DNA of 64,000 nt from Qipengyuania mesophila. Its GTDB lineage: Bacteria > Pseudomonadota > Alphaproteobacteria > Sphingomonadales > Sphingomonadaceae. The notes under the pieces were generated by a model that saw nothing but the letters and a program-made list of their open reading frames with translations, searched no databases and was not told the DNA's origin. Location: the NCBI RefSeq assembly GCF_019711655.1, contig NZ_JAIGNU010000001.1, positions 901,501 through 965,500 on the forward strand, given 5' to 3'. The translations under genes and the position numbers were made by a program. Below, piece by piece: positions 8,147 through 18,603 of this stretch (position 1 is its first letter; each line of letters starts with the position of its first letter).

Positions 8147-9088
8147 TCAGGCGAGGTTGATTTCGCGCAGCCGCTGGAGAAGGAAATCGTGGCTGCTGAT
8201 CGGCGCCGGATGATCCTCGGGGTGTGCGGGATCGATGCAGGAGGGAAGCGTCTCGATCACGTAGTCGGGCCGGAAGTGAAGGAAGAAGGGCATCGAATAA
8301 CGCGCACGATAAGCCGCCTCGCCGCGCGGGTTGACCACGCGATGCTGGGTCGACTTGAGGCGATGGTTGGTCAGACGGTCGAGCATATCACCGATATTGA
8401 CCACCAGCGCCCCTTCGGGCGGCGCCACCGCCTTCCACTCACCCTGCGCGGTCAGCAGTTCGAGACCGGCCTCTTCCGCGCCGAGCAGCAGGGTGATGGT
8501 GTTGATGTCGCCATGCGCGGCAGCGCGGATCGCGCCTTCGGCCTCCTGGCCCTCGAGCGGCGGGTAGCGCAGCAGGCGCATGACCGAATTGCCGTCTTCG
8601 ACTGTAGGCGCGAAGAAATCGCGATCGAGACCGAGGTGGAGCGCGATGCCTTCGAGCACCCGGCTACCGGCGGTTTCGAATGCAGAATAGAGCTCGGAGA
8701 AGATCTCGCGGAAGCCTTCGACTTCGCTCGGCCAGACATTGTCGGCCATATATTCGGCGAGCGGGTGGCCTTCGGGAAGTTCACGTCCGACGTGCCAGAA
8801 TTCCTTGAGATCGTGGACCTTGGCGTCTTTGGCCTTCTCCGTCCCGAAGGGCGTGTAGCCGCGGGCACCGCCGCCGCCGGGGATGTGATAGGCCTTCTTG
8901 ACCTCGTCGGGCAGCGCGAAGAAGGTCTTCGCCAGCGTCTCCGCGCGGTCGATCAGCTCCTGCGGAATGCCGTGGTCGCGGATGACGGCAAAGCCGTATT
9001 CCTCGAAGCTGCGGCCCAGCTCGTCGGCAATGCTCTCAAGCGGCTGTGCCAGCGACACAACCGCAATATCGGTGTTCGAATCGGTCAT
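8147..9088 (-). CDS. Isopenicillin N synthase-like Fe(II)/2-oxoglutarate oxygenase
   Basis: 313 residues, ATG at 9088 preceded by AAAGGGCG. The N-terminal DIOX_N-like domain has GFAVIRDHGIP, and the C-terminal jelly-roll carries the iron triad His192-x-Asp194 (AAHGDIN) and His249 (STQHRVVNP), with Arg263-Tyr-Ser265 as the co-substrate carboxylate clamp. All catalytic residues are present, so this should be an active cytosolic non-heme oxygenase. Bacterial members of this family act on diverse small molecules, and the substrate is not predictable. The next gene upstream on the same strand is a nucleoside transporter whose stop lies 14 bases away, suggesting one transcript. Confidence 0.9.
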   Translation of the reverse strand: MTDSNTDIAVVSLAQPLESIADELGRSFEEYGFAVIRDHGIPQELIDRAETLAKTFFALPDEVKKAYHIPGGGGARGYTPFGTEKAKDAKVHDLKEFWHVGRELPEGHPLAEYMADNVWPSEVEGFREIFSELYSAFETAGSRVLEGIALHLGLDRDFFAPTVEDGNSVMRLLRYPPLEGQEAEGAIRAAAHGDINTITLLLGAEEAGLELLTAQGEWKAVAPPEGALVVNIGDMLDRLTNHRLKSTQHRVVNPRGEAAYRARYSMPFFLHFRPDYVIETLPSCIDPAHPEDHPAPISSHDFLLQRLREINLA

Positions 9089-9102
9089 AATGGGTGCGCC
9101 CT

Positions 9103-10449
9103 TTAGTACGGGAGGAAGAGTCCCGCCAGCGCCGCGCTCATCAGATTGGCGAGGCTGCCCGCGGCCAGCGCGCGGATACCCAGCTTGGCGATCACAGGTC
9201 TTTGATTTGGCGCAAGTCCGCCGGTGACGGCCATCTGGATGGCGATCGAGCTGAAATTGGCGAAGCCGCACAGCGCGAAGGTGATGATCGCGCGGCTGCG
9301 GTCGGACAGTGTGCTCGCATCCATGGCACCGAGATCGATGAAGGCGACGAATTCGTTGAGCACGATCTTGGTGCCGAACAACCCGCCCGCCGCACCCGCC
9401 TGCTCCCAGGGAATGCCGATCAGATACATCACCGGCGCGAAGACGAAGCCGAGCAGCTGCTGGAAGCTGATATCCGGATAGCCGAACCAGCCGCCGATGC
9501 CGCCGAGGATGCCGTTGGCGAGAGCGACGAGCGCGACGAAAACCATCACCATGGCGCCGACGGCTACCGCCAGCCTGATGCCGGTCTGCGTGCCCTGCGC
9601 GGCGGCCTCGATCACATTGGCGGGGCGATGCCCTTCCTCGAAGGTCTCGGCGACCTCGACCTCATGCGGCTTGCCGCTCTCGGTCAGCGCCGCCGGCCCC
9701 TCCGCACTGATGCGCGAAGTCGGCAAGACGATCTCTCCTTCGGGATCGATCCCGGCCATCTCAGCTGCATCTCGGGCCAAAAGGCTCTCGTCGTCGGGCA
9801 TGATGATCTTGGCCATCAGGATCCCGCCTGGTGCCGACATGAACGCGGCTGCGAGCAGGAAAGGGACCGCCTCGGCCCCGATGAAGCTGGCATAGGCGGC
9901 GAGAATGGTCCCCGCGACGCCCGCCATGCCCACGCTCATCAGCGTAAACAGCCGGCTCGGCGTCAGCGCGGCGAGATAGGGCCGCACCACCAGCGGGCTT
10001 TCGGACTGCCCGACGAAGATGTTCGCTGCGCTGCCCAGTGCCTCGACCTTGCTAATGCCGGTGATCCAGCCGATCGCCCCGCCGACCCAGCGCACCAGCC
10101 GCTGCATGATGCCCCAGTGATAGAGGATCGAAACGATCGCCGCGAAGAACACGATCACCGGCAGTGCGGCGATGACGAAAGTGTTGGTGAAGGGATTGGC
10201 ATCCATTGGCCCGAAGACCGATTCGATGCCGACTCTCGAATAGGAAAGCAGCGCGATCACTCCGCTTGAGAGCGCCTGGATCAGCTCGACGCCCCACGGG
10301 GTGCGCAGCACCAGAAGTGCCATCAGTGCCTGCAGCGCGAAGGCTGCACCGACCACGCGCAGCTTGATGCGGCGCTTGCCGGTCGACAGCAGGAAGGCAA
10401 TCAGCAAGATCGCCAGCACGCCGACGAGATTGATCAGGATGGGCGGCAT
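9103..10449 (-). CDS. nupC: NupC-family concentrative nucleoside transporter
   Basis: 448 residues with about ten hydrophobic membrane segments. Family signatures include the N-terminal span pair, LPVIVFFAAIVSILYHWGIMQ, the substrate/ion site region GQSESPLVVRPYL and GTKIVLNEFVAF, and the C-terminal CGFANFSSIAIQMAVTGGLAP. It should import nucleosides with H+ or Na+ across the inner membrane. A hydrophilic insert of about 70 residues (about 230-285, with DPEGEIVLPTSRI) between spans is longer than in E. coli NupC, as in CNT members from other alphaproteobacteria. It is co-directional with the downstream oxygenase and divergent from yhhQ. Confidence 0.92.
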   Translation of the reverse strand: MPPILINLVGVLAILLIAFLLSTGKRRIKLRVVGAAFALQALMALLVLRTPWGVELIQALSSGVIALLSYSRVGIESVFGPMDANPFTNTFVIAALPVIVFFAAIVSILYHWGIMQRLVRWVGGAIGWITGISKVEALGSAANIFVGQSESPLVVRPYLAALTPSRLFTLMSVGMAGVAGTILAAYASFIGAEAVPFLLAAAFMSAPGGILMAKIIMPDDESLLARDAAEMAGIDPEGEIVLPTSRISAEGPAALTESGKPHEVEVAETFEEGHRPANVIEAAAQGTQTGIRLAVAVGAMVMVFVALVALANGILGGIGGWFGYPDISFQQLLGFVFAPVMYLIGIPWEQAGAAGGLFGTKIVLNEFVAFIDLGAMDASTLSDRSRAIITFALCGFANFSSIAIQMAVTGGLAPNQRPVIAKLGIRALAAGSLANLMSAALAGLFLPY

Positions 10450-10575
10450 CGGCTTCCCTTCGGAGGCTACAAGTTGCGGATGAAATCAGCCGCTGTCTTG
10501 CTTGCGCCGCCCCATTAGTCAATTTTCACCGCAAGCCGACGGCCCAGCCGTCCCCGAATTGTACGAGACCGATCC

Positions 10576-11259
10576 ATGACACAACCCGCCAACGAGACCC
10601 GGCTCGCCGCCGCAGCCATGCCGCTGGGCCTGTTCGTATACACGCTGCTCTATGGCGGAATGACCGTTCTGGCGGGCGTGCTGGCCTACAAACAGGTGCA
10701 ACTCTGGCCGACCGAACTGGCGGTCGAGTCGGGCATTTTCGCCTTTCTGCTGCTGGTGGTGATCTCGAGCACGCTTGCCCAGCTCTACGGCGAAAAGATT
10801 GCCAACCGGATGGTCTGGTTCGGCTTCGTGCCGCTGCTCGTCGCCTCACTGCTGATGCAGCTCGTGCTCAAGCTGCCCGCCTCGGTCGAGATGGTCGAAT
10901 TCCGCGGCGAGGACCTCGCCGCATTCGAGCATGTCCATGCGACGCTGTGGCGCGTGTGGATGGCGGGCCCTGCCGCCTATATCGTCTCGCTGCTGCTCAA
11001 TGTGTGGATCTTCTCGCGGCTGCGAGGATCGTCCGACGGCGCCTCGACGCTGTCGCTGATGGCGCGCGGCGCAATTGCCTCGGCGCTGAGCCAGGCGATC
11101 GATTCGGTGATCTTCATCACGCTCGCCTTCTATGGCCAGTTCGACATCACCAATCTGCTGATCGGCCAGGTCATCGCCAAGGTCGCGCTGAGCTTGGTGC
11201 TGGTACCGTTCCTGATCACCGGCGGGGTCGCAATCGCCCGCTGGCTCGACCGGCGCTAG
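10576..11259 (+). CDS. yhhQ: Queuosine precursor transporter, YhhQ/VUT family (DUF165)
   Basis: 227 residues with six hydrophobic segments; LVVISSTLAQLYGEKIANR, LNVWIFSRLRG and the characteristic SQAIDSVIFITLAFYG identify the VUT family. Known members import queuosine precursors (preQ0/preQ1) for tRNA modification. The 126-base divergent gap to nupC was inspected for a preQ1 riboswitch and none was recognised. The stop overlaps the stop of the convergent DUF421 gene by four bases (11256-11259). Confidence 0.92.
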   Translation: MTQPANETRLAAAAMPLGLFVYTLLYGGMTVLAGVLAYKQVQLWPTELAVESGIFAFLLLVVISSTLAQLYGEKIANRMVWFGFVPLLVASLLMQLVLKLPASVEMVEFRGEDLAAFEHVHATLWRVWMAGPAAYIVSLLLNVWIFSRLRGSSDGASTLSLMARGAIASALSQAIDSVIFITLAFYGQFDITNLLIGQVIAKVALSLVLVPFLITGGVAIARWLDRR

Positions 11260-11771
11260 AGCTCCTTTACGTTTTCGATCACGATCTCGTCGAGACCATC
11301 GCCGTGCAGCACCGAGACGTCGCCGGTAGTCTCGAGCACGACCGCGCGCACGCACGACAGGTCGAGCGCATTGGCCTCGCGCAGTTTGGCGATGAGATCA
11401 CTTTTCGCCACGCGGGTCTTGTCGAGCGCATCGTCGAGGAACTTGCCGTCGCGCATGAGGAAGACCGGCTCGTTTTGCATGACATCTTCCGCGGCGTCTG
11501 AAGCCTTGCGGATCCGCGCCGCGAGGAACTGGACGAGGAACAGCCCCCCCATCGCCATCAGTGTCTGCCCGAACTCCTTCCAGTCGCTCGCCTGCGCCGC
11601 GCCGGCGACGAGGCTGCCCAGGGCCACGGTCATGACGAAATCGAAATTCGTCATCTTCGACAGCGAGCGCAGCCCGTTGATGCGGATCAGCAGCACGATC
11701 CAGACGATCGCGGCAGCGGACAGAAGCACGCCGCGGAGGGCGATATCGAGCCAGGTGTTGTCGACGAACAT
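11256..11771 (-). CDS. DUF421 (YetF-like) membrane protein
   Basis: 171 residues. Three N-terminal membrane segments (about 8-85) contain the family signature RINGLRSLSKMTNFDFVMTVALGS, followed by a small cytosolic beta-alpha domain with NEPVFLMRDGKFLDDAL and LREANALDLSCVRAVVLETTGDVSV. This is the typical DUF421/YetF architecture, and the length is short but complete. Members are uncharacterised; some affect spore-coat or stress phenotypes in Bacillus. It is convergent with yhhQ, with a four-base overlap of stops. Confidence 0.88.
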   Translation of the reverse strand: MFVDNTWLDIALRGVLLSAAAIVWIVLLIRINGLRSLSKMTNFDFVMTVALGSLVAGAAQASDWKEFGQTLMAMGGLFLVQFLAARIRKASDAAEDVMQNEPVFLMRDGKFLDDALDKTRVAKSDLIAKLREANALDLSCVRAVVLETTGDVSVLHGDGLDEIVIENVKEL

Positions 11772-11821
11772 GGGGCATCAACGCACGAGCACCGCGCGTC
11801 TTTCCCAGGCGAGCTTCTGGT

Positions 11822-12667
11822 CTAGCGCTTCAGGCGCTCCGCATGCCAAGCGACATGCTCGGCGAGGAAGGTCGAGATGAAGTAGTAGGAATGGTCGTAA
11901 CCCGGCTGCATGCGGATTTCGCCGGGGATGCCGGCGCTTTCGCAGGCTTGGACCAGGAGCTCTGTCTTGAGCTGGTCCTCGAGGAAATTGTCTCCCGTGC
12001 CCTGATCGACGAGCAGCCCGTCGATCCGCGCGCCGTCCTCGATCAGCGCGCAGGCGTCGTATTCACGCCACGCCTCGCGGTCGGTGCCGAGATAGCCGCC
12101 CAGCGCCTTTTCACCCCACGGACAATTGAGCGGGCTGACGATCGGCGAGAAGGCACTGACCGAGCGGAACCGGTCGGGGTTGCGCAACCCCACGGTGAGC
12201 GCGCCATGTCCACCCATCGAATGGCCGGTGATGCCCTGCCTGTCCATGTCGACTGGGAAGTGCTCCGCCAGCAGCGCGGGCAATTCCTGCTCGACATAGT
12301 TGCGCATACGGAAATGCTTGGCCCAGGGCGCCTGCGTCGCATCGACGTAGAAGCCCGCACCCTGCCCGAAATCATAGGCCTCGTGGTCGGGCACGTCCTC
12401 GCCGCGGGGAGAGGTGTCGGGAGCGACGAAGATCACCCCGTGCTCGGCGCAGGCGGCGCGATACTCGCCCTTTTCGGTGACGTTCGCATGCGTGCAGGTG
12501 AGGCCCGAGAGGAACCACAGCACGGGCAGCCTGGCGCCCTCCGCATGCTCGGGCACGAAGACCGAGAAGATCATCTCCGTGCCGGTGCTGGACGAGGCGT
12601 GGCGATAGACGCCCTGCACGCCGCCGTGGCTGCGATGCTCCTCGACCGTCTCCAGCGCCACTGCCAT
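11822..12667 (-). CDS. fghA: S-formylglutathione hydrolase
   Basis: 281 residues, alpha/beta hydrolase fold. The nucleophile elbow GHSMGGHGAL, LSGLTCTHANVTEKG (oxyanion region), the acid in LLVDQGTGDNFL and the catalytic His in YDHSYYFISTF are all present. It hydrolyses S-formylglutathione to formate and glutathione, the second step of formaldehyde detoxification. The first step enzyme (adhC) is encoded at 14036-15148 in the same operon, with the scoAB pair between them. The frame runs open into scoB upstream, but the ATG at 12667 gives the family-length protein. Confidence 0.95.
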   Translation of the reverse strand: MAVALETVEEHRSHGGVQGVYRHASSSTGTEMIFSVFVPEHAEGARLPVLWFLSGLTCTHANVTEKGEYRAACAEHGVIFVAPDTSPRGEDVPDHEAYDFGQGAGFYVDATQAPWAKHFRMRNYVEQELPALLAEHFPVDMDRQGITGHSMGGHGALTVGLRNPDRFRSVSAFSPIVSPLNCPWGEKALGGYLGTDREAWREYDACALIEDGARIDGLLVDQGTGDNFLEDQLKTELLVQACESAGIPGEIRMQPGYDHSYYFISTFLAEHVAWHAERLKR

Positions 12668-12669
12668 GT

Positions 12670-13311
12670 TCAGAGCGCGATCTCGTAGGCAGCGGTGGTC
12701 TTTTCGGCCACCTCCTCGGTCGTCACGCCCGGTGCCAGCTCGATCAAGCGGAACGGGCTGTCGTGGTCGGGGCGGTGGAACACTGCGAGATCGGTGATGA
12801 TCATGTCGACCACGTTCTGTCCCGTCAGCGGCAGCGTGCATTCGGGGATGAACTTGGGGCTGCCGTCCTTGGCGGTGTGTTCCATCACCACGATGATCTT
12901 CTTCACGCCGGCGACGAGGTCCATGGCGCCGCCCATGCCCTTGATCATCTTGCCCGGGATCATCCAGTTGGCGATGTCGCCATTCTGCGCGACTTCCATG
13001 GCGCCGAGCACGGTCAGGTCGATATGTCCGCCCCGGATCATCGCGAAGCTCGCCGCGCTGTCGAAATAGGCGCTGTGCGGCAGTTCGCTGATGGTCTGCT
13101 TGCCCGCGTTGATCAGGTCGGCGTCGACCTCGTCGGGATAGGGAAACGGCCCGATGCCGAGCATGCCGTTCTCGCTCTGCAGCGTGACATGCATGCCTTC
13201 TGGAATGTGGTTGGCGACCAACGTCGGGATGCCGATGCCGAGATTGACGTAATAGCCGTCTTCCAGCTCCTTGGCCGCGCGGGCGGCCATCTGGTTGCGA
13301 TCCCAGCTCAT
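12670..13311 (-). CDS. scoB: 3-oxoacid CoA-transferase subunit B
   Basis: 213 residues. Type I CoA-transferase beta subunit with the catalytic Glu47 in the signature [10 protein letters not shown], and [14 protein letters not shown]. With ScoA it moves CoA from succinyl-CoA to acetoacetate or another 3-oxoacid. The ATG shares one base with the scoA stop, so the subunits are coupled, and only two bases separate it from fghA. Confidence 0.95.
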   Translation of the reverse strand: MSWDRNQMAARAAKELEDGYYVNLGIGIPTLVANHIPEGMHVTLQSENGMLGIGPFPYPDEVDADLINAGKQTISELPHSAYFDSAASFAMIRGGHIDLTVLGAMEVAQNGDIANWMIPGKMIKGMGGAMDLVAGVKKIIVVMEHTAKDGSPKFIPECTLPLTGQNVVDMIITDLAVFHRPDHDSPFRLIELAPGVTTEEVAEKTTAAYEIAL

Positions 13312-14035
13312 TATGCCGCCTCCCTTTCGCGGGTCGTCGTGAATTCGATCTTCTTGTCGTAGGGCGCGCCAACGATCATCCGCTGGACGTAGACGCCCGG
13401 CAGGTGGATGCAGTCGGGATCGAGGCTGCCGGTGGGCACGATCTCTTCCACCTCGACCACGCAGACCTTGCCGCAGGTCGCGGCGGGCAGGTTGAAATTG
13501 CGCGCGGTCTTGCGGAACACGAGGTTACCCGTCTCGTCGGCCTTCCACGCCTTGACGATGGCGAGGTCGGCGAAGATGCCGCGTTCGAGGATGTAGGTCT
13601 CCATAACCCCGTCTCGATTGGCGAACTCCTTGTGCTCCTTGCCTTCGGCGACCTGCGTGCCGACGCCCGTCTTGGTATAGAAGCCGGGAATGCCCGCGCC
13701 GCCCGCGCGCATGCGCTCGGCGAGCGTGCCCTGCGGGCAGAACTCGACCTCGAGCTCGCCGGACAAGAACTGGCGTTCGAATTCCTTGTTCTCGCCGACA
13801 TAGGAAGAGATCATCTTCTTCACCTGCTGCGTGCGCAACAGCATGCCGATGCCTTCGTTGTCGATCCCGGCATTGTTGCTGGCGAAGGTCAGGCCCTTCA
13901 CGCCGCTGTCGCGGATCGCGGTGAGCAGGCGCTCGGGAATGCCGCAGAGGCCGAAACCGCCGCTGGCGATCAACATGTCGTCGCGCAGCACGCCTTCGAG
14001 CGCGGCGGCGGCATCGGGATAGAGTTTGCCCGCCA

Positions 14036-14036
<1 letters not shown>
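13311..14036 (-). CDS. scoA: 3-oxoacid CoA-transferase subunit A
   Basis: 241 residues. CoA-transferase alpha subunit with the CoA-binding glycine motif [21 protein letters not shown] and the GxGTxxAE-like segment [15 protein letters not shown]. It forms a heterotetramer with ScoB. Its ATG overlaps the adhC stop by one base (14036). Ketone-body or 3-oxoacid use is the known role of SCOT; how this relates to the flanking formaldehyde genes is not obvious from sequence. Confidence 0.95.
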
Positions 14037-15148
<1,112 letters not shown>

Positions 15149-15204
15149 GGGCAATGCTCCGGACGGTGGGTGCCGGCGCACCGGCCTCGGGGCGAAAAAG
15201 GTGG

Positions 15205-15281
<77 letters not shown>

Positions 15282-15343
15282 ACCACGGCGTGCCACCTAG
15301 GGGCGCCGTCGCGGGTGGTCAAGCGGCTGTTGCGGCTATCCCG

Positions 15344-15838
15344 TCATGCACGCCGTTCGGCCCGCCGCCACAGCTGGCGCACGGTCAATCGCGTCACCGG
15401 ATCGTGCCAGTGCGGGGCGATCTGCGCAGCCGGACGGAGCACGAAATCGCGCTCGCGGAATGCCGGGTGCGGGATCGCCAGCTCCGGCGAATGCCACGCC
15501 CCGCCGCTCCACAGCACGATGTCGAGATCGAGCGTGCGCGAGCGCCAGCGCTGCCCCCGCCGCTCGCGTCCAAACGCCTGCTCGATCGCCTTGAGGCTTT
15601 CCAGCGTCTCGGGCGGATCGAGATCTCCCGCGATCAGCGCGGCGCCATTGGCATAGCGGCGCAGAGATGGACCGAGCGGTCGGCTGTCGATCCAGCGCGA
15701 GACTGCCTCGACCTGCCAGCCCTCTTCCGCCAGCGCCGCGACCGCCGCATCGAGCACCGCGCGCGGGTTTCCCACGCCCGGCAGCCGCCGGTTCGAGCCC
15801 AGTGCGATCAGGTAGCGATGCGTGCTTGCCTCGGTCAT
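15344..15838 (-). CDS. folK: 2-amino-4-hydroxy-6-hydroxymethyldihydropteridine diphosphokinase (HPPK)
   Basis: 164 residues. N-terminal YLIALGSN and the family signature RWRSRTLDLDIVLW, containing the two Mg-binding Asp, then IPHPAFRERDFVLRP. It transfers pyrophosphate from ATP to 6-hydroxymethyl-dihydropterin in folate biosynthesis. No other fol gene is adjacent. It is divergent from the secreted peptidase at 15890 with a 51-base gap, so promoters must overlap. Confidence 0.94.
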   Translation of the reverse strand: MTEASTHRYLIALGSNRRLPGVGNPRAVLDAAVAALAEEGWQVEAVSRWIDSRPLGPSLRRYANGAALIAGDLDPPETLESLKAIEQAFGRERRGQRWRSRTLDLDIVLWSGGAWHSPELAIPHPAFRERDFVLRPAAQIAPHWHDPVTRLTVRQLWRRAERRA

Positions 15839-15889
15839 GCCCCCGCCCTAGCCTCCGCACGACAAACAGCCAAACGGGAGCGGCGGGGC

Positions 15890-17311
15890 ATGAAGGTGAA
15901 GGCAATTCTGCTGGCGGGTGCGCTGGCGATAACGGGACAGGCAGCGGCGCAGGATACCGCGACGCGAGACCTCACCCCGCACGAGCAGCGCGTACGCGAC
16001 ATCTACCGCGACATCATCGCTTTCCGCAGCGCCGCAGGTCAGGAACAGGTCGACGACGAAGTCGCCTATCTCAAGGGGCGGCTGGCCGAGGCGGGTTTCG
16101 CCGAGGAAGACCTGATGGTCACCGACTACGACAGCAATGGCAATGCCACGCAGGGGTTGATCGTGCGCTATCGCGGCGACGGCTCCTCGGGCGAGAAGCC
16201 GATCGTCCTGCTCGCGCATATGGATGTGGTCGACGCGCTGCCCGAAGACTGGGAGCGCGATCCCTTCACGCTGGTCGAGGAGGACGGCTATTTCTTCGGT
16301 CGCGGGACGCAGGACAACAAATACGGTGTCGCCAATCTCACCGGCACCTTCATCCGGCTGAAGGAGGAAGGCTGGATGCCCAACCGCGATCTCTATCTCG
16401 CCTTCTCGGGCGACGAAGAGACCGGGATGATCTCGACCCGCGCGCAGGCCAAGTGGGTCGCCGAGAATGTCGACCCGGCCTATGTCCTCAATTCGGATGC
16501 GGGAGGGATCGGGCTCGCCGATGATTTCTCGCCCATCGCGCAGCAGGTCCAGCTGGCCGAAAAGACCTATGTCACCTTCGACATCACTGCGGCCAATCCG
16601 GGCGGCCATTCCTCGCGCCCGCGCCCCGACAATGCGATCTACGATCTCGCCGCAGCGCTGACGCGGATCTCACAGCATGCCTTTCCGGTGCGCGAGAGCG
16701 AGCTGACGCGCAGCTATTTCGCCGCCATGGGCCAGAGCATTCCCGGAGAGCTCGGCGCGGCGATGCGCGCCTTTGCCGCCGATCCCGCCGATGCTGCGGC
16801 TATCGCGACGATCAGCGCCGATCCGGGCTTCGTCGGCACGCTGCGCACGACCTGCGTCGCGACAATGCTGAAGGCCGGCCATGCCGAGAACGCCCTGCCG
16901 CAATCGGCCACAGCCACGGTCAATTGCCGCGTCTTCCCCGGCGAGGGGGTCGAGAGCGTTAAGGCCGCGCTCGAACAGGCGATCGGCAATGAGGCGATCA
17001 GCGTGACGCAGCGCGCCGAGGCGACCGAAAGCGCCATGAGCAGCTTCCCCGATGAGGTCCGCGAGGCGCTCGCCAAATCGCTGGCCGCGCGCTTCGGCAG
17101 GCCCATCCCTATGGTCCCGACGATGTCCTCTGGCGGGACCGACGGCATGCATTACCGGGCGCTGGGCTATGACACCATCGCCATCGGCGCGGGCGCCAGC
17201 CGCTCGCAGGATATCTACGCCCACGGGCTCAACGAGCGTATGCGGGTCGACGCCTTCTATGCCGGGCTCGACCACTGGAGCATCGTGCTCAAGGAACTGG
17301 CCGGAGACTAG
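15890..17311 (+). CDS. Secreted M20/M25/M40-family metallopeptidase
   Basis: 473 residues. Signal peptide MKVKAILLAGALAITGQAAA, then the mature enzyme. Zinc-site motifs LLAHMDVVDA (His plus Asp), RGTQDNKYG (bridging Asp) and SGDEETGM (catalytic Glu plus Glu ligand) are present, with AANPGGHSSRP beginning the dimerisation lid and DGMHYRALGYDT near the C-terminal His. It should be a periplasmic di-zinc amino- or carboxypeptidase/amidase. The upstream frame is open but overlaps folK, and the ATG at 15890 uniquely yields the signal peptide. It converges with the next gene with a four-base overlap. Confidence 0.92.
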   Translation: MKVKAILLAGALAITGQAAAQDTATRDLTPHEQRVRDIYRDIIAFRSAAGQEQVDDEVAYLKGRLAEAGFAEEDLMVTDYDSNGNATQGLIVRYRGDGSSGEKPIVLLAHMDVVDALPEDWERDPFTLVEEDGYFFGRGTQDNKYGVANLTGTFIRLKEEGWMPNRDLYLAFSGDEETGMISTRAQAKWVAENVDPAYVLNSDAGGIGLADDFSPIAQQVQLAEKTYVTFDITAANPGGHSSRPRPDNAIYDLAAALTRISQHAFPVRESELTRSYFAAMGQSIPGELGAAMRAFAADPADAAAIATISADPGFVGTLRTTCVATMLKAGHAENALPQSATATVNCRVFPGEGVESVKAALEQAIGNEAISVTQRAEATESAMSSFPDEVREALAKSLAARFGRPIPMVPTMSSGGTDGMHYRALGYDTIAIGAGASRSQDIYAHGLNERMRVDAFYAGLDHWSIVLKELAGD

Positions 17312-17727
17312 AATATCTCGTTGGGCGCCGGTCGGACGATGAAGGCGCCCAGCGATAGCTGGCGTTTGCGCGCCAGGAAGCCGCTGGTTTCCATGCCGTA
17401 GGGGGCGAAGACGTTCGCGGAGTAATTGGTCGCGCGCAGCTGCACTTCGACCATGTCTTCGGTCTGGCGGTGGACGACGATCGCGGCAGCGGCGACCAGC
17501 CCTTCGGCAATGCGCGACCGCAGCACTTCGGCGAACCGGTCTAGCACGGTCTGCTGGCCGTCGATGGCACCGCTCTCGAGCACGGCGACATTCTGGATCG
17601 AGCCGGTCACGCGCAGCTCGAACAGCAGCGGGAAGAAGGTCCCGTCCTTCTCGATCCGGGCGACTGCCGCCTCGAGCGCGGCGGTAAAGAGGGCGTCGAG
17701 CTGGTTCTGATCGATGCCCCCTGCCAA
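17308..17727 (-). CDS. Conserved hypothetical protein (TTG start)
   Basis: 139 residues if translation starts at TTG 17727, two bases after the aguB stop and about ten bases after a GAGGA ribosome site inside the end of aguB. No ATG precedes the conserved-looking sequence. The protein is a soluble alpha/beta type with AALEAAVARIEKDGTFFPLLFEL, VLDRFAEVLRSRIAEGLVAAAAIVVHRQ and VEVQLRATNYSANVFAPY. I do not recognise a named family. Position and spacing suggest it is co-transcribed with aguB. Its stop overlaps the peptidase stop on the other strand. Confidence 0.7.
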   Translation of the reverse strand: MAGGIDQNQLDALFTAALEAAVARIEKDGTFFPLLFELRVTGSIQNVAVLESGAIDGQQTVLDRFAEVLRSRIAEGLVAAAAIVVHRQTEDMVEVQLRATNYSANVFAPYGMETSGFLARKRQLSLGAFIVRPAPNEIF

Positions 17728-17729
17728 GC

Positions 17730-18593
17730 TCAGAAATCCTCGGCGATGCGCCCGTAGAGCTGCGGCCGGCGATCGCGGAAGAAGCCCATCCCCGCGCGGT
17801 GCTTGGCCGCGCGGTCGAGATCGAGCGTCGCGATCAGCGCGCCGCTGTCCGAGGCGCCGAATTCCTCGGTCAGGTCGCCCCATTCGTCCGAGATGAAGCT
17901 GTGCCCGTAGAAGCTCTGCTGCCGGTCGGCCGGCCCTTCATGGCCGATCCGGTTGGCGGCGCAGACGGGCATGCAGTTCGACACCGCATGGCCGATCATC
18001 GCGCGGCGCCACATGCGGCTGGTGTCGAGATCGGCGTCATAGGGCTCGGAGCCGATCGCGGTCGGATAGAACAGCACTTCGGCGCCCTGCAAAGCCATCA
18101 CGCGCGCGCATTCGGGGTACCACTGGTCCCAGCAGATACCGACGCCGATGCGCGCGCCGAAGACATCCCATACCTTGAACCCGTCGTTGCCCGGGCGGAA
18201 GTAGTACTTCTCTTCGTAGCCCGGACCGTCGGGAATGTGGCTCTTGCGATAGGTGCCCATCAGTTCGCCATCGGGTCCGACCATGGCGAGCGTGTTGTAG
18301 TAGTGGTGTCCGTCGCGCTCGAAGAAGCTGGTCGGTATCGCCACGCCGAGCTTCTTCGCGAGGTCCTGCATCGCCTGCACACTCGGGCTGTCGGCTGTCG
18401 GGTGCGCCAAAGAGAAGAGGTCCTCCTCCTCCTCGCGGCAGAAGTATTCGCCCGCGAAGAGTTCGGGCGGCAGGATGACCTGCGCACCCTTCCCGGCAGC
18501 CTCTTCGACGAGTGCGGAAACGGCCGCGATATTGTCCGCCGCCTCCTTGCGGGCGAGCGACAGCTGCAGAACGGCTACGGTCAGGTCTCTCAT
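17730..18593 (-). CDS. aguB: N-carbamoylputrescine amidase
   Basis: 287 residues, nitrilase superfamily branch 11. The catalytic triad is Glu44 (LPPELFAGEYF), Lys117 (YRKSHIPDGPGY) and Cys154 (GVGICWDQWYPE), and the segment FYPTAIGSEP is characteristic of this branch. It converts N-carbamoylputrescine to putrescine, CO2 and NH3 in the arginine decarboxylase/agmatine route. The usual partner agmatine deiminase (aguA) is not in the window. A TTG-start gene follows within two bases. Confidence 0.93.
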   Translation of the reverse strand: MRDLTVAVLQLSLARKEAADNIAAVSALVEEAAGKGAQVILPPELFAGEYFCREEEEDLFSLAHPTADSPSVQAMQDLAKKLGVAIPTSFFERDGHHYYNTLAMVGPDGELMGTYRKSHIPDGPGYEEKYYFRPGNDGFKVWDVFGARIGVGICWDQWYPECARVMALQGAEVLFYPTAIGSEPYDADLDTSRMWRRAMIGHAVSNCMPVCAANRIGHEGPADRQQSFYGHSFISDEWGDLTEEFGASDSGALIATLDLDRAAKHRAGMGFFRDRRPQLYGRIAEDF

Positions 18594-18603
18594 GCGCTCC
18601 GCA

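Noticed and set aside
10450-10575. preQ1 riboswitch before yhhQ
   Set aside because: No stem-loop with the expected C-rich loop and A-rich tail was found.
11822-13372. Apparent fusion upstream of S-formylglutathione hydrolase
   Set aside because: The extra part is an alternative frame of scoB; the ATG at 12667 gives a normal-length enzyme.
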